Assembly (NCBI RefSeq): GCF_023284045.1
Contig: NZ_JAKIKQ010000016.1
Span: 49,639 to 113,638 of the forward strand
Source: Shewanella kaireitica
GTDB lineage: Bacteria; Pseudomonadota; Gammaproteobacteria; Enterobacterales; Shewanellaceae
Length of the DNA stretch: 64,000 nt
Reading direction: 5' to 3'
This document shows, piece by piece, positions 26,421 through 34,667 of this stretch (position 1 is its first letter; each line of letters starts with the position of its first letter). A program made the position numbers and the translations under genes. The notes under the pieces were generated by a model. The model was not told the DNA's origin, searched no databases, and saw only the letters and a program-made list of their open reading frames with translations.

Positions 26421-26648
26421 CTTTCATCCGGACTTAGTACACGCAACGCACATAGTGCGCAGCAGTATTCATTACCGTCGGCTCTGGAATAGGTACAACC
26501 TGTGTAAGGTCTGTTTACCAGATCTGCTTGACCCTACTAGCGGACATCTTGTCACGAACAGTAGGCGCTCGCGGGCTTTTATGACGCTGTATAACCACAA
26601 CTTACATAACTTACCGCCGGTGGGGAGTTACACCCCGCCCTGAGAATT
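26421..26648 (-). ncRNA. FMN riboswitch (RFN element)
   Basis: Read on the minus strand, the conserved blocks of the RFN element are present in order: TCTCAGGGCGGGGTG, CTCCCCACCGGCGGTAA, AGCCCGCGAGCGCC, AGCAGATCTGGT, CCAGAGCCGACGGTAATG and CCGGATGAAAG. It precedes ribB by about 200 bases, in which further hairpins (for instance around GCATCATTGATAGATGC) may form the expression switch. A short open frame crossing it is an artefact. Confidence 0.95.
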
Positions 26649-26799
26649 ATGTTTATTTCTGTTTGGGAACAGATAAACGCCGCTATGTTGCGTCAATTTG
26701 ATTAAAATGACAAGCTGGAGACCTGACAAATGTGGTGGGTGTAGTCAACTTATTTACTGACGAACCTGCCATGACTTTATGCTGACAAGGACGCCGCGA

Positions 26800-28959
26800 A
26801 TGAAATTGATGTTAGCCCTCACACTAAGCACCTTTTTGCTATTTGGATGTAAAAACATGACCCCTAACACTGAAATCGACGCACCCGTTGCGGAAAAAAT
26901 TCCTCATAGCATGACCTTACATGGTGAGACTCGTGTCGATGACTATTACTGGATGCGCGATGACGAGCGCAAAGACCCTAAAATCATCGCTCATCTTAAT
27001 GCTGAAAATGACTATACCAAGGCGCAATTTAAACCTTATGATGGCCTTAAAAAACAGTTATTTGAAGAGTTAGTGGCAAGACTTGATAAGGATGAATCAA
27101 GCGTGCCTTATTTCTGGCACAAGCATTGGTACTATCGTTACTACAAGGAAGGTTTTGAATATCCGATTGTGGCTCGAAAAAAGGCGATAGATAGTAATGA
27201 TGAGTTGGTGCTGCTTGATGTGAATGAGCGAGCTGCAGGGCACGATTTCTATGGTTTAGGTGGTGTATCTGTCAGCCCCGATGAAACCAAGTTAGTGTTT
27301 GGAGAAGACTTACTCAGTCGCCGTATCTATAGCCTCTATTTTAAAGATCTTGTCAGCGGCGAGCTGATAACAGATAGGATAGAGGGCACCGATGGACGAG
27401 TGGTGTGGGCTAATGACAACCAGCATCTATTTTACATCGCCAAAGATCCACAAACCTTATTAGGCTATCAAGTGTTTCGCCATAAGCTTGGCACCGCACA
27501 AGCTGAAGATGTACTGGTGTATGAAGAGCAAGATGACACATTTTATATTGGCCTAGGTAAGTCGCTAGATGAAACCGAAATAGCCTTATACGCTGAGAGT
27601 ACCATTACCAGCGAAGTGCTAATGCTTGATGCTAATGCGGCCTTGGCAGAGTTTAAAGCGGTATTGCCACGTGAAGAGGGCCATGAATACTCCGTCTCTA
27701 AGTTGGGAGAGGCTTACTACATCTTAACCAACTGGCAGGCGAGCAATTTTAGACTGATGAAGGTCGCAGTCGATAACGCAGCCAATAAACAGGCTTGGCA
27801 AGATGTGATTGCTCATGATCCTCAGTCGAGAATTGAAGACGTTCTACTGTTAACACAATACATGGTGGTGCAAACTCGTGAACGTGGCATTAGTCGAATC
27901 CATGTTTATCCCTTAAAAGATAAAGATTTTGATATGAGTGCTGGTGTCGAACTTGAGTTTAATGATCCCGCCTATGTGGTTGGCTTCGATGTTAATGCGA
28001 GTCAGCAGAGCGATAAGCTTAGGCTGTATTACTCAAGCCCAACCACGCCTGAGTCGGTTTATGAATATGACCTTACTCAACCCAATCAGCGCCAATTGCT
28101 CAAGCAAGAAAAAGTGCTAGGCGGCTTTGATGCAACGCTATACCAAGCAGAGCGGTTATTTGTAAAAGCCCGTGATGGAAAAGAGGTACCAGTGACACTG
28201 GTTTATCGTAAAGAGATGTTTAACAAAGATGGTACTAATCCATTATATCAATATGGCTATGGTTCCTACGGTTATACGGTAGAGCCTGATTTTAGCTCTT
28301 CTATTTTGAGCTTACTGGATCGCGGCTTTGTTTACTCGATTGCCCATGTTCGTGGTTCAGAGATGCTTGGCCGCGGTTGGTATGACGATGGACGTATGCT
28401 CAATAAGCAAAATAGCTTCAATGATTTTATCGATGTGACTCAAGCATTAACCGAACAAGGTTATGGCGACAAAAACAAAGTGGTTGCTGCGGGTGGCAGT
28501 GCAGGTGGTTTGCTCATGGGCGGCGTAATCAACCAAGCCCCACAAAGCTACTTTGCGGTGGCTGCGCACGTACCGTTTGTTGATATCGTAACCACTATGC
28601 TGGATGAAACTATTCCACTGACCACAAACGAATACGACGAGTGGGGCAATCCAAATGAGAAGGTCTACTTTGACTATATGCTGAGTTACTCGCCTTATGA
28701 TCAAGCTAAAGCGCAGGGTTATCCACATCTGCTAGTCACCACAGGCTTACATGATTCACAAGTGCAGTACTTCGAGCCTGCTAAATGGGTCGCTAAGCTG
28801 CGTGACATTAAAACCGACGATAATTTGTTACTGTTTGATACCGATATGGAAGCAGGGCACGGTGGCAAGAGTGGCCGTTATCGTCAATATGAAGACAAAG
28901 CACAAGAGTACGCTTTCTTCATCGGTTTGCTCGGTTTAGATAAGGCAAAAGCTAACTAG
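26800..28959 (+). CDS. ptrB: Oligopeptidase B-like S9A peptidase with lipoprotein signal
   Basis: About 719 residues. The beta-propeller part starts at HSMTLHGETRVDDYYWMRDDER; the catalytic part has the Ser in VVAAGGSAGGLLMG, the Asp in GLHDSQVQYFEPAKW and the His in MEAGHGGKSGR, with NPLYQYGYGSYGYTVEPDF before them. Oligopeptidase B cuts short peptides after Arg or Lys. Unlike cytosolic E. coli PtrB, it opens with a lipoprotein signal ending in LLFGC, so it is probably anchored in the periplasm. Start ATG 26800 has AAGGA eight bases upstream; an ATG at 26779 is in frame but unsupported. Confidence 0.9.
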   Translation: MKLMLALTLSTFLLFGCKNMTPNTEIDAPVAEKIPHSMTLHGETRVDDYYWMRDDERKDPKIIAHLNAENDYTKAQFKPYDGLKKQLFEELVARLDKDESSVPYFWHKHWYYRYYKEGFEYPIVARKKAIDSNDELVLLDVNERAAGHDFYGLGGVSVSPDETKLVFGEDLLSRRIYSLYFKDLVSGELITDRIEGTDGRVVWANDNQHLFYIAKDPQTLLGYQVFRHKLGTAQAEDVLVYEEQDDTFYIGLGKSLDETEIALYAESTITSEVLMLDANAALAEFKAVLPREEGHEYSVSKLGEAYYILTNWQASNFRLMKVAVDNAANKQAWQDVIAHDPQSRIEDVLLLTQYMVVQTRERGISRIHVYPLKDKDFDMSAGVELEFNDPAYVVGFDVNASQQSDKLRLYYSSPTTPESVYEYDLTQPNQRQLLKQEKVLGGFDATLYQAERLFVKARDGKEVPVTLVYRKEMFNKDGTNPLYQYGYGSYGYTVEPDFSSSILSLLDRGFVYSIAHVRGSEMLGRGWYDDGRMLNKQNSFNDFIDVTQALTEQGYGDKNKVVAAGGSAGGLLMGGVINQAPQSYFAVAAHVPFVDIVTTMLDETIPLTTNEYDEWGNPNEKVYFDYMLSYSPYDQAKAQGYPHLLVTTGLHDSQVQYFEPAKWVAKLRDIKTDDNLLLFDTDMEAGHGGKSGRYRQYEDKAQEYAFFIGLLGLDKAKAN

Positions 28960-29231
28960 TGGCAGCTGAGTCCGTCTGGTATCTGTATATGGTGCGCTGT
29001 GCTAACGGCCACCTATATACAGGAGTAACCACCGATGTCGCACGGCGTTTTAGCGAGCATCAAAGTGGCAGCGCTAAGTCTGCTAAGTTTTTGCGTGGTA
29101 AAGGCCCTTTAACTTTAGCCTACTCGGAAACTGTAGGCAGTCGCAGTGAAGCACTAAAGCGTGAGATTGCACTGAAAAAATGGCCTAGAGCTAAGAAGCT
29201 GGCGTTAATAGACTGCCGCCAGTCAAGCTAG
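28959..29231 (+). CDS. GIY-YIG domain protein (YhbQ-like)
   Basis: 90 residues. WYLYMVRCANGHLYTGVTTDVARRFSEH is the GIY-YIG nuclease motif in the short UPF0213/YhbQ form, followed by FLRGKGPLTLAYSE and REIALKKWPRAKKLALI. Role not settled; probably a structure-specific nuclease-like DNA protein. It starts with GTG sharing one base with the ptrB stop (TAGTG), so translation is coupled. Confidence 0.85.
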   Translation: MAAESVWYLYMVRCANGHLYTGVTTDVARRFSEHQSGSAKSAKFLRGKGPLTLAYSETVGSRSEALKREIALKKWPRAKKLALIDCRQSS

Positions 29232-29239
29232 CATTGTTG

Positions 29240-30049
29240 TTATTTTAGAATCATGTTTGCAGCGACAGCTAACAATAATACTGCGAAAATTTTCTTTATA
29301 ACTGATACTGGAAGATAGTGGGTCGATTTGGCGCCTAAAGGAGCGGTAAACCAGGAGGTACAAACAATACCGAATAAAGCGGGTAAATACACAAACCCTG
29401 CAAAACCGTCTGCTAAAGCAAACAGGTGACTACCAGCGCTGATGTAACCTATCGAGCCAAATAATGCGATAACAATCCCGCAAGCAGATGCGCAGCCGAT
29501 GGCTTTTTTCATGTCGAGTGAGAAAAATGTCAACAAAGGTACCAAGAGTGCACCGCCACCAATCCCTATCATGGCTGACAAGCTGCCAGTAATCGTCGTC
29601 AAAACAGTTAGCAGACCCTTATTAGGCATTTCTCGCTCAGTGCTAGAGTGACTTTTATGACTGTAAAGCATCTTAAAAGCAATCAGTACTACACTTACCG
29701 CAAACACAATACGCACAATTTTTTCTGGCAATAGAGAAGCCATAAAGCCACTGATAAGCGCGCCAAGAGCAACCCCGACCATAACCCAAGGCGTTAGTTT
29801 CCACGGCACATTACCATTCTTGTGATGAGCGATTGCCGAAGATGTTGAGGTAAATAAAATTGATGCTAATGAGGTGGCAATTGCGGCAATCATCACCTGT
29901 TCTGCGGGTAAAACCTCGAAATGAAGTAAAATGCTGCTTAGCACCGGCACAATAACTAGCCCACCGCCAATACCTAGTAGACCTGCTAAAAAACCTACTC
30001 CACAACCTAGCAATGCGCAGTAAACAATCAACAACAGCAATTCACTCAT
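29240..30049 (-). CDS. TSUP-family exporter (TauE/SafE)
   Basis: 269 residues and about eight membrane helices. Two similar halves each open with a glycine-rich segment (GFLAGLLGIGGGLVIVPVLSS and SAMIGIGGGALLVPLLTFFS), the internal repeat of the TSUP family. Members export or import small sulfur-containing anions across the inner membrane. The neighbouring mesX-mesD methionine genes are divergent, and a sulfur link is possible but only inferred. Confidence 0.88.
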   Translation of the reverse strand: MSELLLLIVYCALLGCGVGFLAGLLGIGGGLVIVPVLSSILLHFEVLPAEQVMIAAIATSLASILFTSTSSAIAHHKNGNVPWKLTPWVMVGVALGALISGFMASLLPEKIVRIVFAVSVVLIAFKMLYSHKSHSSTEREMPNKGLLTVLTTITGSLSAMIGIGGGALLVPLLTFFSLDMKKAIGCASACGIVIALFGSIGYISAGSHLFALADGFAGFVYLPALFGIVCTSWFTAPLGAKSTHYLPVSVIKKIFAVLLLAVAANMILK

Positions 30050-30385
30050 TAAGTTTATCTCTTTATATAATTAGGGCTAGCGTGCTCGATTAATTAAAGT
30101 GTGCTCGCTTAAAGCTGGTTAATATAACTGACATTTGATTAAACTTTCAAACTTAATCGAACATGAATGTCACTCATGTTGCTCATGAAATAAAAGCGAT
30201 GTTGTTAGTGCGTCGAAACAAGTATAAATAGATCCTAATATTTACGTTGTCATCATTGCCTTTGTTATTTTTTAAGTCTTCAGTAATAAATATTTAAAGC
30301 TGAGGGGGATAAATAGATCAAGCAAGGCCTATCAGGGTGAAAATAAATTTAACTTTTATCTCAGTAAACAGGATACCGAACCACA
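30050..30385. other. Intergenic region between the TSUP gene and mesX
   Basis: Divergent promoter region, no coding sequence seen. A 19-base dyad at 30161-30179 resembles a MetR site. Confidence 0.55.
30161..30179. promoter_or_regulatory. MetR-like dyad before mesX
   Basis: ACATGAATGTCACTCATGT has exact 6-base arms (ACATGA/TCATGT) and contains TGAA-N5-CTCA, one base off the TGAANNNNNTTCA MetR consensus. It lies about 205 bases before mesX and 112 before the TSUP start. Confidence 0.35.
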
Positions 30386-31360
30386 ATGAGCAATAACTTT
30401 AATTTTGCAATTAAGAGCATTTCTCTCGATGAGAATTATCACCCTGCAAACAGCACTCGTATCACGACCAATTTTGCTAATTTGGCTAGAGGCGAGCGTC
30501 GTCGCGAGAACTTGAGAAATGCACTGAAAATGATAGACAATAACTTTAATTCCTTGGCTGGTTGGGATAATCCTAAAGGTGACCGTTATTCTGTAGAGCT
30601 TGAAATAGTCTCTGTTGATATGGATATCGAAAGTGGTGGGCAGGCTTTCCCATCAATTGAAGTGTTGAAAACCAATATTATTGATCATAAAAATAACGAG
30701 CGTATAGAAGGTATAGTCGGAAATAACTTTTCCTCTTATGTGCGAGATTATGATTTCAGCGTATTATTGCTAGAACACAATAAAGGTAAATCAAATTTTA
30801 GTATTCCAAGTGGTTTTGGTGATTTACATGGGAATCTATTTAAATGCTTTATTAACTCTGATATATACAAACAGAATTTTAATAAACTACCAGTTATATG
30901 CCTCAGTGTTTCAGATAATAAAATATATACGCGCACTGAGAACCAACATCCAATACTAGGCCTTGAATACTTACCCAATGAATCCTCTTTGACTGAACAG
31001 TATTTCAAAAAAATGGGGCTACAGGTTCGCTATTTTATGCCTGCTAATAGCGTAGCCCCTTTAGCATTCTATTTCTTTGGTGATCTGCTTAGTGATTACA
31101 CTAATCTTGAGCTTATCAGTACTATCAGCACGATGGGGGCTTTTCAAAAAATCTATCGGCCTGAGATCTACAATGCTAATGCTGTGGCGGGTAAATGTTA
31201 TCAACCAAACTTGAAGAACCTAGATCATTCATTAACGCAAATTGTTTATGACCGAGAAGAACGCAGCCAGTTGGCGATTGAGCAAGGAAAGTTTGCAGAA
31301 GAGCATTTTATCAAACCATACCAAACAGTGCTTGAGCAGTGGTCTGCAAATTACGCTTAA
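30386..31360 (+). CDS. mesX: DUF1852 protein MesX, partner of methionine synthase MesD
   Basis: 324 residues, cytoplasmic. The opening FNFAIKSISLDENYHPANSTRITTNFANLARGERRRENLRNALKMID is characteristic of DUF1852. In described systems this protein (MesX) is required for the short core methionine synthase MesD, which does not use methyltetrahydrofolate. The two genes are 31 bases apart here, in the same order. The biochemical role of DUF1852 is not established; involvement in supplying the methyl group is the current idea. Confidence 0.85.
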   Translation: MSNNFNFAIKSISLDENYHPANSTRITTNFANLARGERRRENLRNALKMIDNNFNSLAGWDNPKGDRYSVELEIVSVDMDIESGGQAFPSIEVLKTNIIDHKNNERIEGIVGNNFSSYVRDYDFSVLLLEHNKGKSNFSIPSGFGDLHGNLFKCFINSDIYKQNFNKLPVICLSVSDNKIYTRTENQHPILGLEYLPNESSLTEQYFKKMGLQVRYFMPANSVAPLAFYFFGDLLSDYTNLELISTISTMGAFQKIYRPEIYNANAVAGKCYQPNLKNLDHSLTQIVYDREERSQLAIEQGKFAEEHFIKPYQTVLEQWSANYA

Positions 31361-31391
31361 TAACAAACCTAAATAGACAGTAGCAATTATT

Positions 31392-32420
31392 ATGAAAAAA
31401 TTATTACCGACTTCAACTGCTGGCAGTTTACCTAAACCCGCTTGGCTGGCGCAGCCAGAAACACTTTGGTCACCATGGAAATTGCAAGATGAAGAGTTGA
31501 TTGAGGGCAAGCACGATGCATTGCGTGTGTCATTGCAAGATCAGCAACACGCTGGCATCGATATTGTTAGTGATGGCGAGCAAACGCGTCAGCATTTTGT
31601 GACGACCTTTATCGAGCATCTTAACGGCGTGGATTTTGAGAAACGTAAAACGGTTAAAATTCGTGACCGCTATGATGCAAGTGTGCCGACCGTGGTTGGC
31701 GCAGTTTCTCGTCAAAAGCCAGTTTTTGTAGAAGATGCTAAGTTCTTACGCCAGCAGACCAAGCAACCCATCAAATGGGCGCTGCCAGGCCCAATGACTA
31801 TGATTGATACGCTGTATGATGATCATTATAAAAGTCGTGAAAAACTCGCTTGGGAATTTGCCAAAATTCTCAATCAAGAAGCCAAAGAGCTAGAGGCTGC
31901 AGGGGTTGATATCATCCAGTTTGATGAGCCTGCATTTAATGTGTTCTTTGACGAAGTAAATAATTGGGGGATTGCCTGTTTAGAAAGAGCAGTAGAGGGA
32001 CTTAAATGCGAAACGGCAGTACATATCTGTTATGGCTACGGCATTAAAGCCAATACCGATTGGAAAAAGACCTTGGGCACAGAGTGGAGGCAATACGAAC
32101 AAGCTTTCCCCAAGTTGCAGAAATCGAATATCGATATTATCTCTCTAGAATGCCATAACTCTCATGTTCCACTCGAATTACTTGAGCTTGTTCGAGGGAA
32201 AAAAGTAATGGTAGGGGCGATTGATGTAGCAACCAGCACTATTGAAACCCCAGAAGAGGTGGCTAATACCCTGAGAAAGGCACTTGAGTTTGTCGATGCA
32301 GAGAACCTCTTTCCGTGCACCAACTGCGGTATGGCACCTTTACCTCGTCATATAGCAACCGCCAAGCTAAATGCGTTAACTGCAGGAGCTGACATTGTTA
32401 GAAGAGAACTGTTAGCCTAG
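31392..32420 (+). CDS. mesD: Folate-independent core methionine synthase MesD
   Basis: 342 residues, equal to only the catalytic half of MetE. Zinc ligands are visible in TAVHICYGYGIK (His-x-Cys) and CTNCGMAPLPRH (Cys), with the catalytic-barrel segments LPTSTAGSLPKPAWL, DIVSDGEQTRQHF, DIIQFDEPAFNVFF and DIISLECHNSH. It lacks the N-terminal half that binds folyl-polyglutamate. With DUF1852 next to it, it fits MesD, which methylates homocysteine with a methyl donor that has not been identified and is reported to need oxygen. A structured region and terminator follow. Confidence 0.85.
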   Translation: MKKLLPTSTAGSLPKPAWLAQPETLWSPWKLQDEELIEGKHDALRVSLQDQQHAGIDIVSDGEQTRQHFVTTFIEHLNGVDFEKRKTVKIRDRYDASVPTVVGAVSRQKPVFVEDAKFLRQQTKQPIKWALPGPMTMIDTLYDDHYKSREKLAWEFAKILNQEAKELEAAGVDIIQFDEPAFNVFFDEVNNWGIACLERAVEGLKCETAVHICYGYGIKANTDWKKTLGTEWRQYEQAFPKLQKSNIDIISLECHNSHVPLELLELVRGKKVMVGAIDVATSTIETPEEVANTLRKALEFVDAENLFPCTNCGMAPLPRHIATAKLNALTAGADIVRRELLA

Positions 32421-32593
32421 CGAATGCTAACTCGTAACAACATCGTCAGCATAGTACCTGCATACACGTTGGTCGCAGGTTATTTGAACTGCTGGTGATA
32501 GAAGTTGAGTCGACGATTCAGAATAACGGGCTAGATGGTTTGAAATGGTCGAATCTCAGCTGATAATTCCGCTGAGATCCTTAAAGGGTGGGC

Positions 32594-32669
32594 TGGGCGC
32601 TGTTGTACTTAAATACGCTCTTGGTCGACATAACCGACCACTAAGCACATTAATCGACAACAGCACCCA
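32594..32669 (+). ncRNA. Candidate structured RNA: nested stem-loop
   Basis: TGGGCGCTGTTGT (32594-32606) pairs with ACAACAGCACCCA (32657-32669) with one mismatch; inside it TGGTCG (32622-32627) pairs with CGACCA (32635-32640). Together with flanking hairpins and the terminator it could be a 3'-UTR RNA or small RNA. No promoter of its own was identified. Confidence 0.35.
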
Positions 32670-32691
32670 CGCCGGGAAGGAATTCTCCTTC

Positions 32692-32717
32692 ACTGAGTTA
32701 ATAATAGCTCAGTTTTT
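32692..32717 (+). terminator. Rho-independent terminator downstream of mesD
   Basis: ACTGAGTTA and TAGCTCAGT form a 9-bp stem with one G-T pair and an ATAA loop, followed by five T residues. Confidence 0.75.
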
Positions 32718-32771
32718 CAGAGTTGCTATCAGTCTAGAGTTTGAATCGTTAACATTAAAACCTAGTTTGGC

Positions 32772-33527
32772 TTAGTTCATGCTTACTGAACCGTTGATAT
32801 TATCCACGCTCAAATCGCCGCTACCTGCTTCAACAATGCTAAGGCCTTTGGTGTTGTCGACTTCGATATCACCTGAACCATCATCAATAACAACGTGGCC
32901 ATTGACGTTGGTTACCGTCATATCGCCTGAGCCGTCATCGATGTTGGTGTCGCCACCAATGCCGTTTAGGTTGATTGAGCCAGAACCATCTTCCAGTGTT
33001 AGCTTGCCGGTGGTGTTAGTAATAGATACTGAGCCTGAACCATCTGTGATACTAAGGTTATGCCCACCTTGAATTGAAAGGTCACCAGAGCCATCTTCAA
33101 GCTCAATATTGGCTGAAACATTTTTAATTTCAATGTCACCAGAACCATCGTCAATTTTCAGTATCATATCGGCAGGAACTTGAATAGTGAGGTCGATATA
33201 CGGCGAGCGACTGAAATTGATATTACTGTCAAACTCGGCAACCAATTTAGCATTGCTGCCGCTCTTCTCTAGTGTTAAGTCTGCTTTAATATCACCATAA
33301 GTGTAGATATCAGCTACCACGGTGATCTGGGTTAACCCGGTAACGCCTTGGATCTTTAAATCTCCTGCGCCAGTATTGGCGACAAATGTGTCGATACCTG
33401 CGGCTTCAATCTGGATCTGTTTTTTCTGATGGTCAAGTGGACCGGTGCTAGCGCCATTTACATTGATGATGCAACCCGATAGCGCTAACGTTATGACTGC
33501 CGCAAAAAGACTAGAGGCTAATTTCAT
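32772..33527 (-). CDS. Lipoprotein with GSGD-repeat beta-helix (DUF4097/DUF2807-like)
   Basis: 251 residues. A lipoprotein signal ends in LALSGC. After a loose first half, about residues 115-250 consist of units near 19-20 residues with the core DGSGDI/DGSGSV, seen seven to eight times (ILKIDDGSGDIEIKNV, ELEDGSGDLSIQG, LEDGSGSINLNG and others). This is the head-GIN/DUF2807-DUF4097 type of right-handed beta-helix. Such proteins are thought to be cell-surface or adhesin-like; function is not established. AAGGA lies eight or nine bases before the ATG. The 3' end faces the structured region after mesD. Confidence 0.75.
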   Translation of the reverse strand: MKLASSLFAAVITLALSGCIINVNGASTGPLDHQKKQIQIEAAGIDTFVANTGAGDLKIQGVTGLTQITVVADIYTYGDIKADLTLEKSGSNAKLVAEFDSNINFSRSPYIDLTIQVPADMILKIDDGSGDIEIKNVSANIELEDGSGDLSIQGGHNLSITDGSGSVSITNTTGKLTLEDGSGSINLNGIGGDTNIDDGSGDMTVTNVNGHVVIDDGSGDIEVDNTKGLSIVEAGSGDLSVDNINGSVSMN

Positions 33528-33778
33528 AAGATGATGTCCTTATTATATTTTTTAGAATCAATTGTGTATTTAAAGTTATGACCTATCTAAGCAGGTAGTG
33601 TGCCAATATGTTATCTACTTGTTTTAATTGTGATGTTTTGTTGTTATCTTGGCTGTCGGTGGTGAATTAACTCAAAAAATTGGCCAAAATCGACATTGTT
33701 AGTGATTTTAATTAGTCGTTTATTACCGCTGAGTTTTTCGGTTATAGCCTAGCTCAGTCATAGGGGATGGAAGCAAGA

Positions 33779-34582
33779 ATGGATTATTTATCTGTAAATC
33801 AACAAGGTTGGGATCGCCGAGTACAAACTCATGTTACTTCTGACTTTTACGATGTCGCTGGTTTTTTAGCGGGTAACAGCTCACTGCAAGAGATAGAACT
33901 GGCTGCACTGAATGTAGAGGGGAAAAGCCTGTTACATCTGCAATGTCACTTTGGTTTAGATACACTGTCATGGGCACGCTTAGGCGCAAAAGTAACTGGT
34001 GTCGACCTCTCTGGCGCAGCCATTGAGCAGGCTAAATCATTGGCTACTCAAGCTAAAATTGATGCAGAGTTTATATGTACCGATGTCTATCAGGTGACAG
34101 AGCAAGTGGCGGGGCAGTTCGATATCGTATTTACCTCTTATGGCGCCATTGTGTGGCTTCCTGACCTAGATAAGTGGGCGCAAACCATAGCCAGCAAGCT
34201 GAAAGCCGGTGGTCAGTTTTATATGGTGGAGTTTCATCCTGCGCAAGCGGTATTTGACGGTTATAGCTACTTTCATCAAGAGGAGCCTGATGTAGAAGAT
34301 GAGCCTACCTATACTGAGAATGCAGGTGATGAAACGGAGACCTTTATGAGTTGGCCTCACTCTCTTGCTGATGTTATCAATGCACTGATCCGTGCCGGTA
34401 TCGAAATCGACTCATTCAATGAATTCGATTTTAGCCCATACAACTGTTTCGATGGACTGACAGAGGAGACTGTTGAGGTCAGTTTACCGCAGGGGACAGC
34501 GCCGCGCTCACGTTACTTTGTTGAGCAGCAAGGACAACGCTTACCGCTTACCTATGCTATATCTGGCTATAAGAAGGCCTAA
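33779..34582 (+). CDS. Class I SAM-dependent methyltransferase
   Basis: About 267 residues. Motif I is SLLHLQCHFGLDTLSWARLGA, motif II the acidic VTGVDLSGAAIEQAK, and the later FDIVFTSYGAIVWLPDLDKW and LKAGGQFYMVEFHP segments complete the fold. It is a small-molecule type; the substrate is not evident. Start at ATG 33779, seven bases after GGA; an ATG four codons earlier sits directly on its own AGGGG and is less likely. Single gene with its own terminator. Confidence 0.82.
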   Translation: MDYLSVNQQGWDRRVQTHVTSDFYDVAGFLAGNSSLQEIELAALNVEGKSLLHLQCHFGLDTLSWARLGAKVTGVDLSGAAIEQAKSLATQAKIDAEFICTDVYQVTEQVAGQFDIVFTSYGAIVWLPDLDKWAQTIASKLKAGGQFYMVEFHPAQAVFDGYSYFHQEEPDVEDEPTYTENAGDETETFMSWPHSLADVINALIRAGIEIDSFNEFDFSPYNCFDGLTEETVEVSLPQGTAPRSRYFVEQQGQRLPLTYAISGYKKA

Positions 34583-34600
34583 GCTCGATTTTTAACATAA

Positions 34601-34626
34601 AAAACAGCGCCATTTGGCGCTGTTTT
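34601..34626. terminator. Bidirectional terminator
   Basis: AAAACAGCGCC and GGCGCTGTTTT pair perfectly around ATTT, between the converging methyltransferase and carboxypeptidase genes. Confidence 0.92.
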
Positions 34627-34667
34627 GTTTGAGCTATACCTTGGTATTCATCATAAAAACCAGAGGA

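Larger units (their letters stand above)
32421..32771. other. Hairpin-rich non-coding region after mesD
   Basis: No believable gene. It holds a run of hairpins ending in a terminator on the plus strand: ACCTGC/GCAGGT (32456-32480), ATCTCAGC/GCTGAGAT (32553-32578), a nested stem at 32594-32669, GAAGGA/TCCTTC (32676-32691) and the terminator at 32692-32717. Confidence 0.6.

Noticed and set aside
26455..26643. Open frame of 62 codons on the plus strand.
   Set aside because: It lies inside the FMN riboswitch on the opposite strand.
32545..32775. Open frame of 76 codons after mesD.
   Set aside because: It runs through the hairpin-rich region, has no ribosome site and resembles nothing; the structure explains the stretch better.
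32779..33200. Repeated DNA in the GSGD lipoprotein considered as a CRISPR or mobile repeat.
   Set aside because: The units diverge at DNA level and keep one reading frame; it is a protein repeat.
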